Assembly (NCBI RefSeq): GCF_024721175.1
Contig: NZ_CP099399.1
Coordinates: forward strand, 310,001 to 374,000
Origin: Rhizobium sp. Pop5
Lineage (GTDB): Bacteria; Pseudomonadota; Alphaproteobacteria; Rhizobiales; Rhizobiaceae
Reading direction: 5' to 3'
DNA: 64,000 nucleotides
This document shows positions 1 through 8,500 of this stretch, in pieces. Position 1 is the first letter of the stretch. Every line of letters starts with the position of its first letter. Made by a program: the position numbers and the translations under genes. Under the pieces are notes generated by a model. It was given only the letters and a program-made list of their open reading frames with translations, ran no database searches and was not told the origin of the DNA.

Positions 1-320
1 GTCCAGGTGCCGCGATCCCAGACGATGACGGTGCCGCCGCCATATTGTCCCTTCGGGATGATGCCTTCGAAATCGCCATAGGACAGCGGGTGATCCTCGA
101 CATGCACGGCAAGCCGCTTGTCTTCGGGATTGAGGCTCGGCCCCTTCGTCACCGCCCAGCTCTTAAGCACGCCAGCCATCTCAAGCCGGAAATCATAGTG
201 CAGCCGGGTCGCATCGTGCTTCTGGATGACGAAGCTGTTGCCGCTGCTGCGGCCCTTGCGGCCGCGCGGTTCGGGGGTCAGCTTGAAGTCGCGCTTGGCC
301 TGATAGGTTTCGAGAGCCAT
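1..320 (-). CDS. ligD: ATP-dependent DNA ligase D (LigD), N-terminal part
   Basis: Partial gene: the start codon is at 318-320 and the reading frame runs leftward off the window. The roughly 106 visible residues begin [12 protein letters not shown] and carry the LigD 3'-phosphoesterase signature [13 protein letters not shown], followed by [14 protein letters not shown] and GQYGGGTV. In LigD this domain trims 3' phosphates and ribonucleotides at double-strand breaks; ligase and polymerase domains normally follow but are not visible here. It lies 1 bp downstream of ku on the same strand, so the two form a non-homologous end-joining unit. LigD assignment of the visible domain is firm; whether the complete protein has all three domains cannot be seen. 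Confidence 0.88.
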   Translation of the reverse strand, partial: MALETYQAKRDFKLTPEPRGRKGRSSGNSFVIQKHDATRLHYDFRLEMAGVLKSWAVTKGPSLNPEDKRLAVHVEDHPLSYGDFEGIIPKGQYGGGTVIVWDRGTW

Positions 321-321
321 C

Positions 322-1158
322 TCAGCTTGCCTTCTTCCTGCGGCCGTCGCTGCGCGCCGGCGCCTTCTTTGCAGGCGGCTTGCCGCTCATCTTCGCGCTC
401 TGGCGCAGCGCCTCCATCAGGTCGACGACCTTGCGTTCCGGCGGTGCTTTCTTCTTCGGCGGCGCGCGGCCTTCGATCTTTGCCTTCACCAGCTCGACGA
501 GGGCGGCCTCGTACCGATCATGGTACTCGCTCGGTTCGAAGGTGCCGTGCTTGGTCCCGATGATATGGCCTGCGAGTTCGAGCATTTCCTTGTCGAACTT
601 GATGTCGGGAATGTCGTTGAAGACGGTGTCGGCCGAACGAACCTCATAGTCGAAGTTCAACATCGTCGCGACGATGTAATTGTCGTGGGGGCGGATCAGC
701 AGTGTTCGGTTTCGCCGGAAAAGTACAGCTTCGGCCAGCGCTACAACCTTGCCGTCGTTCATGCCGTTGGCGATCAGGGACAGCGCTTCCGCATCATGCT
801 CGTCCACCGGTGCAAGGTAGTAGGGGCGATCAAAATACGTCTTGTCGATGGCGTCGGAGGCGATGAAAGCCTTGATGTTGAGGACCTTGTCGCTCTCCGG
901 CATGATTTCGGCAATCTCATCGCCCTCGATGACGATGTATTCGCCATTCTCCATCCGGTAGCCCTTGACCTGGTCGTCGCGCTCGACCGGTTTGCCAGTT
1001 TCGCTGTCGACGAATTGCCGTTCCACCCGGTGGCCGGTTCTGCGGTTGATGATGTTGAAGGAGACGCGGTCGGATGAGGAAACGGCCGTGTAAAGCCCGA
1101 CGGCACAGGCAAGGTCTCCCACCTTCAGATGACCTTTCCAGCTTGCCCGAGCGGCCAT
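322..1158 (-). CDS. ku: Ku protein, non-homologous end joining
   Basis: About 278 residues beginning [14 protein letters not shown]. It has the bacterial Ku core ([15 protein letters not shown], then [17 protein letters not shown]) and a basic, lysine/alanine/proline-rich C-terminal tail of the kind that contacts DNA and LigD. Bacterial Ku is a homodimeric ring that binds DNA ends and recruits LigD, encoded directly downstream. The ATG at 1156-1158 is preferred over one 15 bases upstream because GGAGG lies 5 bases before it. Length and domain order are typical. Rhizobia commonly carry several ku copies, so this may be one of a set. Confidence 0.93.
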   Translation of the reverse strand: MAARASWKGHLKVGDLACAVGLYTAVSSSDRVSFNIINRRTGHRVERQFVDSETGKPVERDDQVKGYRMENGEYIVIEGDEIAEIMPESDKVLNIKAFIASDAIDKTYFDRPYYLAPVDEHDAEALSLIANGMNDGKVVALAEAVLFRRNRTLLIRPHDNYIVATMLNFDYEVRSADTVFNDIPDIKFDKEMLELAGHIIGTKHGTFEPSEYHDRYEAALVELVKAKIEGRAPPKKKAPPERKVVDLMEALRQSAKMSGKPPAKKAPARSDGRRKKAS

Positions 1159-1176
1159 TCCTTCCTCCGTCACAAA

Positions 1177-1407
1177 TCAGAGCCGACTGTTGCTCTTGTC
1201 GGTTTCAAGCCCCTGGAATTCCCAGCCGCCGTCGGGCGAGGGATAGGCGAGTAGCGCATCGCCGTCGCCGATCTTCTGGCGCGATGCAGCGTCCTTGGCG
1301 TGGATGATCGCTTCATCCGCGGTTGCATAGGTTTCCGAAAGCGTGCTGCCGAGCTTGTAGGCCCAGCCATTGTCATGCGGCACGACCTGATAGGTGATAT
1401 CTGCCAT
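1177..1407 (-). CDS. Small DUF2188-like protein
   Basis: A 76-residue protein starting MADITYQVVPHDNGWAYK. The pattern of a hydrophobic strand, a VxPxxxGW motif, an alanine-rich helix (TADEAIIHAKDAA) and a second strand ending in GGWEFQ resembles the DUF2188 family of small proteins of unknown function. That assignment is from pattern memory only. It sits on the same strand just upstream of ku (18 bp) and a purine-rich stretch (AGGAGA) precedes its ATG, so it may be co-transcribed with the end-joining genes. No catalytic residues can be identified. Confidence 0.75.
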   Translation of the reverse strand: MADITYQVVPHDNGWAYKLGSTLSETYATADEAIIHAKDAASRQKIGDGDALLAYPSPDGGWEFQGLETDKSNSRL

Positions 1408-1422
1408 TTCGGATCTCCTCTC

Positions 1423-1683
1423 TCAGTTCCGATTTGGTTTGCGCCTTTCATCGAGCGCGATGATCTTTTCGAGCGAGGCGATATCCTCGCTGGTAACGAC
1501 AGGGACTGGGTCGGCCGCGATTGCCTCCAGCACTTCCTGAGAGATGGCACCGTTGCGAATTGCCCATTCCAGCGTCTCGCGCGTTTCCCGCTCGGCCCTC
1601 AGCTGTGCATAGAGCGCGACGATCAGCCGATCGCGGGCATCCATCCGCCTGTCCTGGCGATCCATGCTGCGGACATGCACCAT
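1423..1683 (-). CDS. Small hypothetical protein
   Basis: An 86-residue acidic/basic protein, mostly helical by appearance (RDRLIVALYAQLRAERE, then ETLEWAIRNGAIS), with no membrane segment or recognised motif. The ATG at 1681-1683 follows an AAGG-like ribosome binding site; a second in-frame ATG lies 18 bases further in and cannot be excluded. It is 15 bp upstream of the DUF2188-like gene and reads in the same direction, so it may head a small operon running toward ku and ligD. I do not recognise the family. Confidence 0.6.
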   Translation of the reverse strand: MVHVRSMDRQDRRMDARDRLIVALYAQLRAERETRETLEWAIRNGAISQEVLEAIAADPVPVVTSEDIASLEKIIALDERRKPNRN

Positions 1684-1828
1684 CACTATACACCTTTGTC
1701 ACTGATTTCGTTCAGGTGTAATCAACTGATGACGGATGGAAAGGTTCCGAAGCCGAGGGATGGCTGCCGCCATTGCCGCACGAGGCGGAAATCACTATCT
1801 CCAGAGGGCTGTTTTCAGAGGATTCAAC

Positions 1829-2257
1829 ATGGCCGATCTCAAGGCTCGACCCCGTCCGACCGGCGCCACCGCCGTTCTTGGCCGCACCGGCTTTCCGCAT
1901 GTCACTTCCACCACCAAGGGCGAGCTCGACATCGTCACCGCGCCCTCGCATCCGGGTTTCAGCCCGCTCGATCTGCTCTATGCTTCGCTCTCGGCCTGCC
2001 TCGTGCTCAGCGCCCGCATTGCCGCCAGCCAGATGGGCATTCTCGACAGGATCAGCGAGATCACCGCCGACGTCACCGGCGAGAAGGCGACGGAAGGCCG
2101 TTCGCGCGTTGCCAAATTCAACATCGCTTTCTCGATCAAGGGCGATATCGACGAGGAAACCCGGCAGAAAATCGTCCATGCCGCCGAAGAAGAGATTTGC
2201 ACGGTGAGCAACACCATTCGCGGCAATCCCGACTTCTCGACGACGATATCGGAATAA
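1829..2257 (+). CDS. OsmC family peroxiredoxin-like protein
   Basis: A 142-residue OsmC/Ohr-fold protein. Two cysteines sit at the expected family positions: Cys57 in SLSACLVL on the central helix and Cys124 in EEEICTVSNT. In OsmC proteins this pair reduces organic hydroperoxides. The ATG at 1829 starts MADLKARPRPTGA, a better start than upstream in-frame codons because the fold begins here. The gene is divergent from the small leftward genes and is followed 20 bp later by an FAD-binding protein gene. Distinguishing OsmC from the YhfA-like subgroup is not possible by eye. Confidence 0.85.
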   Translation: MADLKARPRPTGATAVLGRTGFPHVTSTTKGELDIVTAPSHPGFSPLDLLYASLSACLVLSARIAASQMGILDRISEITADVTGEKATEGRSRVAKFNIAFSIKGDIDEETRQKIVHAAEEEICTVSNTIRGNPDFSTTISE

Positions 2258-2337
2258 GCCTATAAAAATTATAGACAATGGCGGCGAAAGGATTGCGCGA
2301 CGGCGACCCGGCTTCTATGCTCGCGGTATCGAAAGCA

Positions 2338-3789
2338 ATGATCCCGGCCACCATGCAGCCCAAGCCTCTCCCGACGTATAAACAGCCCGTCGTCGCCATC
2401 ATCGGCGGTGGCGTCTCCGGTGCGGGCGTTGCCTATCATCTCGCCAGGGCCAACTGCGGCAAGCGCCCTGTCATCATGGTCTTCGAGCCGCGCGCCGAAC
2501 TCGGCAGGGGCCTCGCGTATGATACGACCGATCCGGCCCATCGCATCAATGTTCCGGCCGCCAAAATGAGCCTGCAACCCGGCGATATGGGCGAATTCCA
2601 GGCCTGGATCGAAGCGCGTAATGCGGTTGCCGACGATCCGGAGGCAAAGCAGTCGGACGGCCTGGTCTTTCCGCGGCGCCGGCTCTTCGGCGATTATGTC
2701 GCCTCCCTGCTGAAACCGCTGCTGGAAGAAGGGGCCGTGTGTCACCGCCGCGCCAGGGTGATCGCTGTCGAGCGCCATGCCGGCCGCTGGACGATCCTTG
2801 ACGACAACGGCGGTGTGACGGAGGCGGATATCGTGGCAATCGCCACCAGCCACCCGCCGCCGGCAGCCCCTGGCCGGCTTGCCGCAAGCCTTTCAGACCA
2901 TCCGCGCTTCATCGCCGATACCACGAAACCGGGCGCACTCGATGTGATACGTCCGCATGACCGGGTGCTGATCATCGGCAATGGCCTGACGGCTGCCGAC
3001 GTGATTGCCTCGCTGGCGCAACGCGGTCATGACGGCCCGATCACTGCGATCTCGCGCCGCGGCTTGCGTTCGCGTGGACATGCGCCGGTGCCGCAGCCGC
3101 TTTTCGGCGACTTCATCCCCGATGCCGCCCGTTCCGCCGGTTTTTTGCTGGCAAGCATCCGCGCCGCCATCAGCGCAGCACAGGCGCAAGGTATCAGCTG
3201 GCATGGCGTGCTCGACCAGGTGCGGGCGCAAGGACATGATCTTTGGCAGGCGCTGCCGGTTGCCGAACGACGCCGTCTCGTGCGTCATCTGCGCCCCTAT
3301 TGGGACGTGCACCGCTTCCGGATCGCGCCGCAGGTCGAGGCCGTTCTCGACGCGGCGATTGCGGCGGGCCGCCTCAATATCCTTGCCGGTTCGGTTGCCG
3401 ATGCGCGCATCGATGGCGAGTTCATCCTGTGCGAGCTGCAGCCCCGTCATCAGCGGCAGCTGCTCGAGGAACGTTACGACGCCGTCGTCGTCACGACCGG
3501 CCCGGCGCATGGCGGCATTCTCGAAACTCAGCCCTGGCTCGCAGCCCTTGCAGCAAACGGCCATCTCAGCCTCGATCCGACCGGCCTCGGTCTTGCATGT
3601 ACCGAGCGCTCGGAGGCGATCGGTCCATCCGGCACGGCAGATCCTTCGCTGCTGATTTCCGGTCCGCTGGCGCGTGGCACCTTCGGCGAGCTGATGGGGC
3701 TGCCGCAGATCACCGAGCATGCGTTTTTCGTCGCGAGCGAAATCGCCGGAAAGCTGCATGCAACTGCGGCAAATAGGCAGCCGGTCTGA
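2338..3789 (+). CDS. FAD/NAD(P)-binding protein (NAD_binding_9 type)
   Basis: About 483 residues with a dinucleotide-binding fold at the N-terminus (VVAIIGGGVSGAGVAYHL), a family-type segment GRGLAYDTTDPAHRINVP, a second glycine-rich nucleotide motif near the middle (VLIIGNGLTAADV), and a long C-terminal domain. This layout matches FAD-dependent proteins of the NAD_binding_9 family, whose substrates are mostly unknown. The start is uncertain: in-frame ATGs occur at 2278, 2317, 2338 and 2353, none with a convincing ribosome binding site. It follows the OsmC gene on the same strand, which suggests a redox role by association only. Confidence 0.82.
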   Translation: MIPATMQPKPLPTYKQPVVAIIGGGVSGAGVAYHLARANCGKRPVIMVFEPRAELGRGLAYDTTDPAHRINVPAAKMSLQPGDMGEFQAWIEARNAVADDPEAKQSDGLVFPRRRLFGDYVASLLKPLLEEGAVCHRRARVIAVERHAGRWTILDDNGGVTEADIVAIATSHPPPAAPGRLAASLSDHPRFIADTTKPGALDVIRPHDRVLIIGNGLTAADVIASLAQRGHDGPITAISRRGLRSRGHAPVPQPLFGDFIPDAARSAGFLLASIRAAISAAQAQGISWHGVLDQVRAQGHDLWQALPVAERRRLVRHLRPYWDVHRFRIAPQVEAVLDAAIAAGRLNILAGSVADARIDGEFILCELQPRHQRQLLEERYDAVVVTTGPAHGGILETQPWLAALAANGHLSLDPTGLGLACTERSEAIGPSGTADPSLLISGPLARGTFGELMGLPQITEHAFFVASEIAGKLHATAANRQPV

Positions 3790-3902
3790 TTGTCCATCCG
3801 AATGTCGTTCTGCGGCTGTCGGCTATGACCGACTTCTGATAATCACCCGGCAACCAGCATCCCGCCGCCCAGCTTTTCGGCCGAACAAAAAATATCGAGA
3901 TC

Positions 3903-4802
3903 ATGTCGCAGGCTGCCTCTACTATTTCCCAAGCGTCGCCTTCCAATCGTTTCCCGCTTGCGGTGCTCCTCGTCGGCGGGGCGGCGATCGGCGGTTCGCC
4001 GATTTTCGTCAGGCTCTCCGAGGTTGGGCCGATGGCCACCGCCTTCTGGCGCGTGGCGTTGGCGCTGATCCCGATCTTCATCGTCTCGTTGATGAAGAAG
4101 GACGCCGGCCCAAAACCGCAAAGCCTTTTCGATTGCGGCAAGCTGATCCTTCCGGGTGTCATGCTGTCGCTCGACCTTGCCGCCTGGCATCTTTCGATCA
4201 CCATGACCTCAGTCGCCAATGCGACGCTGCTTGCCAATCTTGCGCCTGTTTTCGTCACCGTGATCGCCTTCCTCTTTTTCAAGGCGCGGATCAGCAGAGT
4301 CTTCATGCTTGGGCTTGTCCTGGCGTTGGCCGGCGTCGTCGTCCTGAAGGGCGGGCCGGCCGCGCTCGCCGATGGAGACCTTCGCGGCGACGGCCTCGCG
4401 ATGATCGCCGCCTTCTTCTATGCCTGCTACATCCTTGCGCTCGGCAGGCTGCGCAGCCGGTTCGATACGATGCGGATCATGCTGTGGAGCACGGCGTCGG
4501 CTGCCGTCTGCATCTTTCCCGTCGCGTTCTTCTTTGAGGGCCACATGTTGCCGCTGACAGTCTATGGCTGGTCGATGGTCTTTGGCCTGGCCTTTATCAG
4601 CCATGCCGGCGGGCAGGTGGCGATCACCTATGCGCTTGCCTATCTGCCGCCGGCCTTTTCCTCACTGACGCTGCTGCTGCAACCGGTCGTCGCCGCCATT
4701 CTCGCCTGGGCGCTGCTCAGTGAAGCGATCGGGACGATGCAGGCGCTCGGCGGCGCCATCGTACTTGCCGGCATCATGGTTGCCCGAAAATCTCGGGCTT
4801 AG
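3903..4802 (+). CDS. DMT superfamily transporter, EamA domains
   Basis: A 299-residue integral membrane protein with about ten hydrophobic segments arranged as two EamA repeats (roughly residues 18-148 and 160-295). The first repeat contains GGSPIFVRLSEVGPMATAFWR, the typical opening of this family. Members export amino acids, nucleotides or other metabolites; the substrate here cannot be told. The 3' end overlaps the convergent dioxygenase-esterase gene by 29 bp, so the two genes share their ends in opposite directions. Confidence 0.9.
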   Translation: MSQAASTISQASPSNRFPLAVLLVGGAAIGGSPIFVRLSEVGPMATAFWRVALALIPIFIVSLMKKDAGPKPQSLFDCGKLILPGVMLSLDLAAWHLSITMTSVANATLLANLAPVFVTVIAFLFFKARISRVFMLGLVLALAGVVVLKGGPAALADGDLRGDGLAMIAAFFYACYILALGRLRSRFDTMRIMLWSTASAAVCIFPVAFFFEGHMLPLTVYGWSMVFGLAFISHAGGQVAITYALAYLPPAFSSLTLLLQPVVAAILAWALLSEAIGTMQALGGAIVLAGIMVARKSRA

Positions 4803-6393
4803 GCGTAACCGCTTGCTGCTGCGGCGCCGGATTATCGGCAGCCATTCTCTGCAGCAGCCATTTCTGAATGATCGGCACATCGGCATCGCCGAGATCGTGG
4901 CCGCCGGGAATGACATCGGAATCAACGGTCGCGCCCGAACTCTTCAGTCTCTCTTCCAGTTCGCTCGCATATTTGCCGTAGGCGTCCGTCTTGCCGCTGA
5001 TGACGAGCAGGTCGGTGCCCTTCAGATCGGCATGCGGATAGTCGCTGAGCACAGGCATGGAGCGCAGCAGCACCGCCTTGTGAACCAGGTTCGGGTGAAG
5101 ATAGAGCAGCGAGTTCAACAGGTTGGCGCCATTGGAATAGCCGACGTAGACGACCTTCTGGGGATCGAGCCCATAGGATTTGACGGCGCCCTCGATGAAG
5201 GCCGCAAAGGCTTCCGCCTCGGTCTTGATGTCGTTCTGATCGAAGGAGAAGGGGGTAATGCGCTTATACCAGCGCGGAAAACCTTCCTCCGTCGCCCGGC
5301 CGCGCACGCCGAGCAGCGTCGCCCGGGGCGCCACCTTGTTCAGGAGCGGCATCAGTGTCGTCTCGTTGCCGCCGGAGCCGTGCAGCAGCACGAAGACGCT
5401 GCCGTCGGGGTCAGGAGGCGTATAGAAGCGATGGACGAACGGCAGCTCGCGGTAATTGATGCGCGGCTGGCCGGGCATCGAAAACTGCGGCAGCACGACT
5501 TTCAGATCATGGAGATCGGTGATGGCATCGGGCGGCGCGAAAAGTTTCTTCCCGAGGGCGGCCTGTTCTTCATCCACGATCATGCCCGGCTTGTCGGTCG
5601 CAAGCTCTATGAGCGTGCCGCCGGGCTCGCGGGCATAGAGCGAACGGAAATATTTGCGGTCATGCATGTTGGTTGGCGACGCCTCGGTCGTCTCCAGCGC
5701 CTTGCGCACGGAAAGCAGCGTCTCCTCATCTGCCGCGCGGAAGGCGACATGATCGATCGTGCCGGTGCCCGGCGCGCCGGACCAGAAGCCGCGGGCATCG
5801 CGCACGTCGACGATGTCGCCGGACTGCGAAACCAGCCTGTCGATCGTCCCGCGGTTGGCCTGGAAGCGATAGCCGAAATGGGTCTCGAGGAAGCCGCGGC
5901 TCTCGGCGGGTTTCTCCGTCAGCATGGTTGCGCCACGTATGCGCTGAATGGCGTGTTCCACCGGGATCGAGCCGCCGTCCCAGACGGCTTGTGAGGCAAG
6001 GTTCTTTGCGCCTGCGAGCTTGAGGATGATGTTGTCAGGGTCCTTCATCCGCAAGACGGGCTCGCCGAATTCCTCGGCCGGTCCCTCGGAGCGCAGGCCG
6101 AAGCTCATCGCCCGCGTCAGCCAATAGCCGATGCTTGCGGGGTCGATCGCCAGCGAGATTTCGCTGATCTGGCCGTAGCCGGCCCGTCCCGGCGCTCCGT
6201 CTTCCCAGGCAAGGAAGGTCAGCAATGAGCCCGGCGTTCCCGCTGCGTCACCATAGAAGAGATGAAGCTGCGTCGCGTCCTCATAGCCGGCCGTCTGCTT
6301 GACCAGCCGCATGCCGAGAAAGCCTGCATAGAAATCCACGTTCGCCTGGACTTTGCGTGTGACGGCGGTGACGTGATGTATGCCTGATACCAT
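4774..6393 (-). CDS. Ring-cleaving dioxygenase (VOC) fused to carboxylesterase
   Basis: A 539-residue two-part protein. Residues 1 to about 310 form tandem vicinal-oxygen-chelate modules like MhqO/LinE-type ring-cleaving dioxygenases: GIHHVTAVT, then TIDHVAFR and PGGTLIEL carry candidate metal ligands. Residues about 325 to 525 form an alpha/beta hydrolase of the phospholipase/carboxylesterase (MhqD-like) type, with FVLLHGSGGNE, nucleophile motif GYSNGA, an Asp in ISGKTDAYG and a His in PGGHDLGD. In Bacillus the separate MhqO and MhqD proteins belong to a quinone/catechol stress regulon, so a quinone-detoxifying role is inferred. The start MVSGIHH at 6393 is chosen over an upstream one with a hydrophobic leader. 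Confidence 0.85.
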   Translation of the reverse strand: MVSGIHHVTAVTRKVQANVDFYAGFLGMRLVKQTAGYEDATQLHLFYGDAAGTPGSLLTFLAWEDGAPGRAGYGQISEISLAIDPASIGYWLTRAMSFGLRSEGPAEEFGEPVLRMKDPDNIILKLAGAKNLASQAVWDGGSIPVEHAIQRIRGATMLTEKPAESRGFLETHFGYRFQANRGTIDRLVSQSGDIVDVRDARGFWSGAPGTGTIDHVAFRAADEETLLSVRKALETTEASPTNMHDRKYFRSLYAREPGGTLIELATDKPGMIVDEEQAALGKKLFAPPDAITDLHDLKVVLPQFSMPGQPRINYRELPFVHRFYTPPDPDGSVFVLLHGSGGNETTLMPLLNKVAPRATLLGVRGRATEEGFPRWYKRITPFSFDQNDIKTEAEAFAAFIEGAVKSYGLDPQKVVYVGYSNGANLLNSLLYLHPNLVHKAVLLRSMPVLSDYPHADLKGTDLLVISGKTDAYGKYASELEERLKSSGATVDSDVIPGGHDLGDADVPIIQKWLLQRMAADNPAPQQQAVTPKPEIFGQP

Positions 6394-6474
6394 CGAGAGC
6401 AGTCCTGATTGAAGCGGCGTCAGGAGCGCGAGTATGAGTGCTGCGACAGTCATACCGTTGCCAATGACCATCGC

Positions 6475-8070
6475 TTAGTTTTGTTCCGCACAAAGTGCAA
6501 GCGAATCGCCGCGCTGCAGCAATTCCAAATGATCGACATCCTCAAGCGCCTCTTCCAGTTGCTGCAGTGTCGGTGGCTTGACCATGTAGGCGAGCGCGCC
6601 GAGATCCCTGGCTCGCCGGATGTCGGTCTCGTCGCTTGACGTGCTGAGGATGCAGACGGGAATTTGCCTGAGGCGGGCATCGGCCGAAAGCGCATGCAGG
6701 ACCTCGAAACCGTCCATGATCGGCATGTTGATGTCGAGCAGCATCAGGTCGATCTGCGGCACGTCGGCGATGCCGGCGCGTTCTTCGAGCAGCCGCATCG
6801 CTTCGCGCCCGTTGGTGGCGACATGCAGGTTGAAATTCACTTTCTCCCGCCGCATCAGCTTGATCTTCAGAAGCTGGATGTCGGCCGGGCTGTCTTCCAC
6901 CAACAGCACCTCGGCGAGCCTGCCCGACCCTTCGCCCAAATGCTCTGCCGGTTTGGCGCTGTGCGTAACGGCCGACGCGGCGGGCGGCTCGGATCTCGCC
7001 TCGGCGAGCGGCACCTCGACGATGAAGGTGGCGCCGGGCCCATCCTCCGCTTCGCACCAGATCGAGCCGCCATGCAGCTGCGCGATGCGGCGGCAGATGG
7101 CAAGGCCGAGCCCCGTGCCTTCGATGCCGCGGCCGACCAGGCGCTTGAACGGCTGGAAGATCAGCTCGCGATGCTGGGGGTCGATGCCGGGCCCGTTGTC
7201 GTGAACGCTGATGCGGCAGATATCGCGCTGCGGTTCGCTGGAGATGGTCACCTCGGGAACCTTCTGCTCCGAGTAGCGGATGGCGTTCGACACGAGGTTC
7301 TGCAGCAGTTGGATCAGAAGCGTCGCATCGCCCATGACTTCGGGCAGCGTTCCGCGGGTGATGACGGCGCCGCGGCTTTCGATCTGCTGGCGCAGATTGT
7401 TCTCCACTTGGTCGAGCACATCAGACAGCGACACAGGCTTCAGCTCCGGCCCGCCGGAAGCTTCGAGTTTGGTGAAGCCCGAGACCTTGACGATCAGGTC
7501 TTCCATATGGTCGGCGGCGCTCAGAATATAGTCGAGCAGCTCCCGGTCGTCGGCGGGCAGGGCTGCCGAGCCGTGCAGGATGCGGCTGAAGGATTTGATC
7601 GTCCGCAGCGGCTCCTTCAGATCGTGGGCCATGGCGCGTGTGAAGATCTCAAGCGATTGCCGTTTCTGCTCCAGCTTGGCTTCCAGCACCCCGTGCATGA
7701 TGGCGTTCTGGATGCAGCGATGCAGCGTTTCGGGCGAAAGCGAATCCTTGGTCAGATAGTCGCGCGCGCCGCTCTTCATCACCTCGACGGCGACGGTTTC
7801 GCTGCCCTGGCCGGTCAGCATGATGACATTGGCGGTGGGATCGTCCTCCAGGATATCGGCAAGAACGCCCAGTCCGTCGCGCCCCGGCAGGGAATAGTCG
7901 AGCAGGATGCAGTTCGGTCGTTTCCGGTGGTTCAGCGCAAGGCCTTCTTCGCCCGTCTCAGCCTCGACCACCTTGTAAGCCGTGCTGGTGACACGCCCCA
8001 ATATGCGGCGATAGACCTCGCGATCGTCGATATTGTCGTCGATGATGAGGATGGAGCAGTCTTCCGCCAA
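6475..8070 (-). CDS. Hybrid sensor: REC - histidine kinase - REC
   Basis: A 531-residue soluble protein. An N-terminal receiver (residues 1-125) has the acidic pair at 11-12 and phospho-acceptor Asp58 in ILLDYSLPG. A HisKA dimerisation helix follows with MAHDLKEPLR, then a HATPase domain with N-box QNLVSNAIRYS and DNGPGID. A second receiver spans about residues 390-515 with LMLLDINMPIMDG. There is no transmembrane segment, so input probably arrives by phosphotransfer to the first receiver. It lies 4 bp downstream of a single-domain receiver gene on the same strand, which in turn overlaps a membrane kinase gene: a likely three-gene phosphorelay operon. Confidence 0.92.
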   Translation of the reverse strand: MAEDCSILIIDDNIDDREVYRRILGRVTSTAYKVVEAETGEEGLALNHRKRPNCILLDYSLPGRDGLGVLADILEDDPTANVIMLTGQGSETVAVEVMKSGARDYLTKDSLSPETLHRCIQNAIMHGVLEAKLEQKRQSLEIFTRAMAHDLKEPLRTIKSFSRILHGSAALPADDRELLDYILSAADHMEDLIVKVSGFTKLEASGGPELKPVSLSDVLDQVENNLRQQIESRGAVITRGTLPEVMGDATLLIQLLQNLVSNAIRYSEQKVPEVTISSEPQRDICRISVHDNGPGIDPQHRELIFQPFKRLVGRGIEGTGLGLAICRRIAQLHGGSIWCEAEDGPGATFIVEVPLAEARSEPPAASAVTHSAKPAEHLGEGSGRLAEVLLVEDSPADIQLLKIKLMRREKVNFNLHVATNGREAMRLLEERAGIADVPQIDLMLLDINMPIMDGFEVLHALSADARLRQIPVCILSTSSDETDIRRARDLGALAYMVKPPTLQQLEEALEDVDHLELLQRGDSLALCAEQN

Positions 8071-8074
8071 TCTG

Positions 8075-8500
8075 TTAGTCCTCGAGCGGCAGGATCGCGA
8101 TTTCGAACCAATATTCCTTCAGTCGCTGGATCGCGGCAAACAGCCCGTCGAGATCGACGGGCTTTTGCACGTAAGTATTGGCGCCGAGCGCATAGCAGCC
8201 TTCGATATCACGCTCGTCGTCGGAGGTCGTGAGAATGACGACGGGAATCTTGCGCCAGCCGTCGTTCGACTTGATCGCCTCCAGCGTTTTACGGCCATCG
8301 AGACCCGGCATGTTGAGATCGAGCAGGATCAGCCCGGGCTTCGGCACCATCGCGGTGAGCATGTCGAGCGCTTCCTGACCGGAGGCTGCCCAGCGGATCG
8401 AATTGCGCAGATTGGTGCGTTTGAAGGCGCGCATCGTTGCTTCGAAATCGTCTTCGCTGTCCTCGACGATCAGGATCGGTTGGGTGTCACGCTGCTGCAT
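8075..8500 (-). CDS. Single-domain response regulator (Rcp1-like)
   Basis: A 141-residue stand-alone receiver starting MQQRDTQPILIVEDSEDD. Acidic residues are at 13-14, the phospho-acceptor is Asp61 in LILLDLNMPGLDG, a Thr lies in VVILTTSDDE and the conserved Lys in YVQKPVDL. The extra loop GWRKIPVVILTTS is typical of receivers that partner phytochrome-like kinases. The reading frame continues upstream inside the kinase gene, but the true start at 8500 overlaps the kinase stop by 14 bp, implying translational coupling. No output domain, so it most likely shuttles phosphate to the adjacent hybrid kinase. Confidence 0.92.
   Translation of the reverse strand: MQQRDTQPILIVEDSEDDFEATMRAFKRTNLRNSIRWAASGQEALDMLTAMVPKPGLILLDLNMPGLDGRKTLEAIKSNDGWRKIPVVILTTSDDERDIEGCYALGANTYVQKPVDLDGLFAAIQRLKEYWFEIAILPLED

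Noticed and set aside
4720..5994. A 424-codon plus-strand frame opposite the dioxygenase-esterase gene
   Set aside because: Antisense shadow: the minus strand encodes a clear two-domain enzyme with catalytic motifs.
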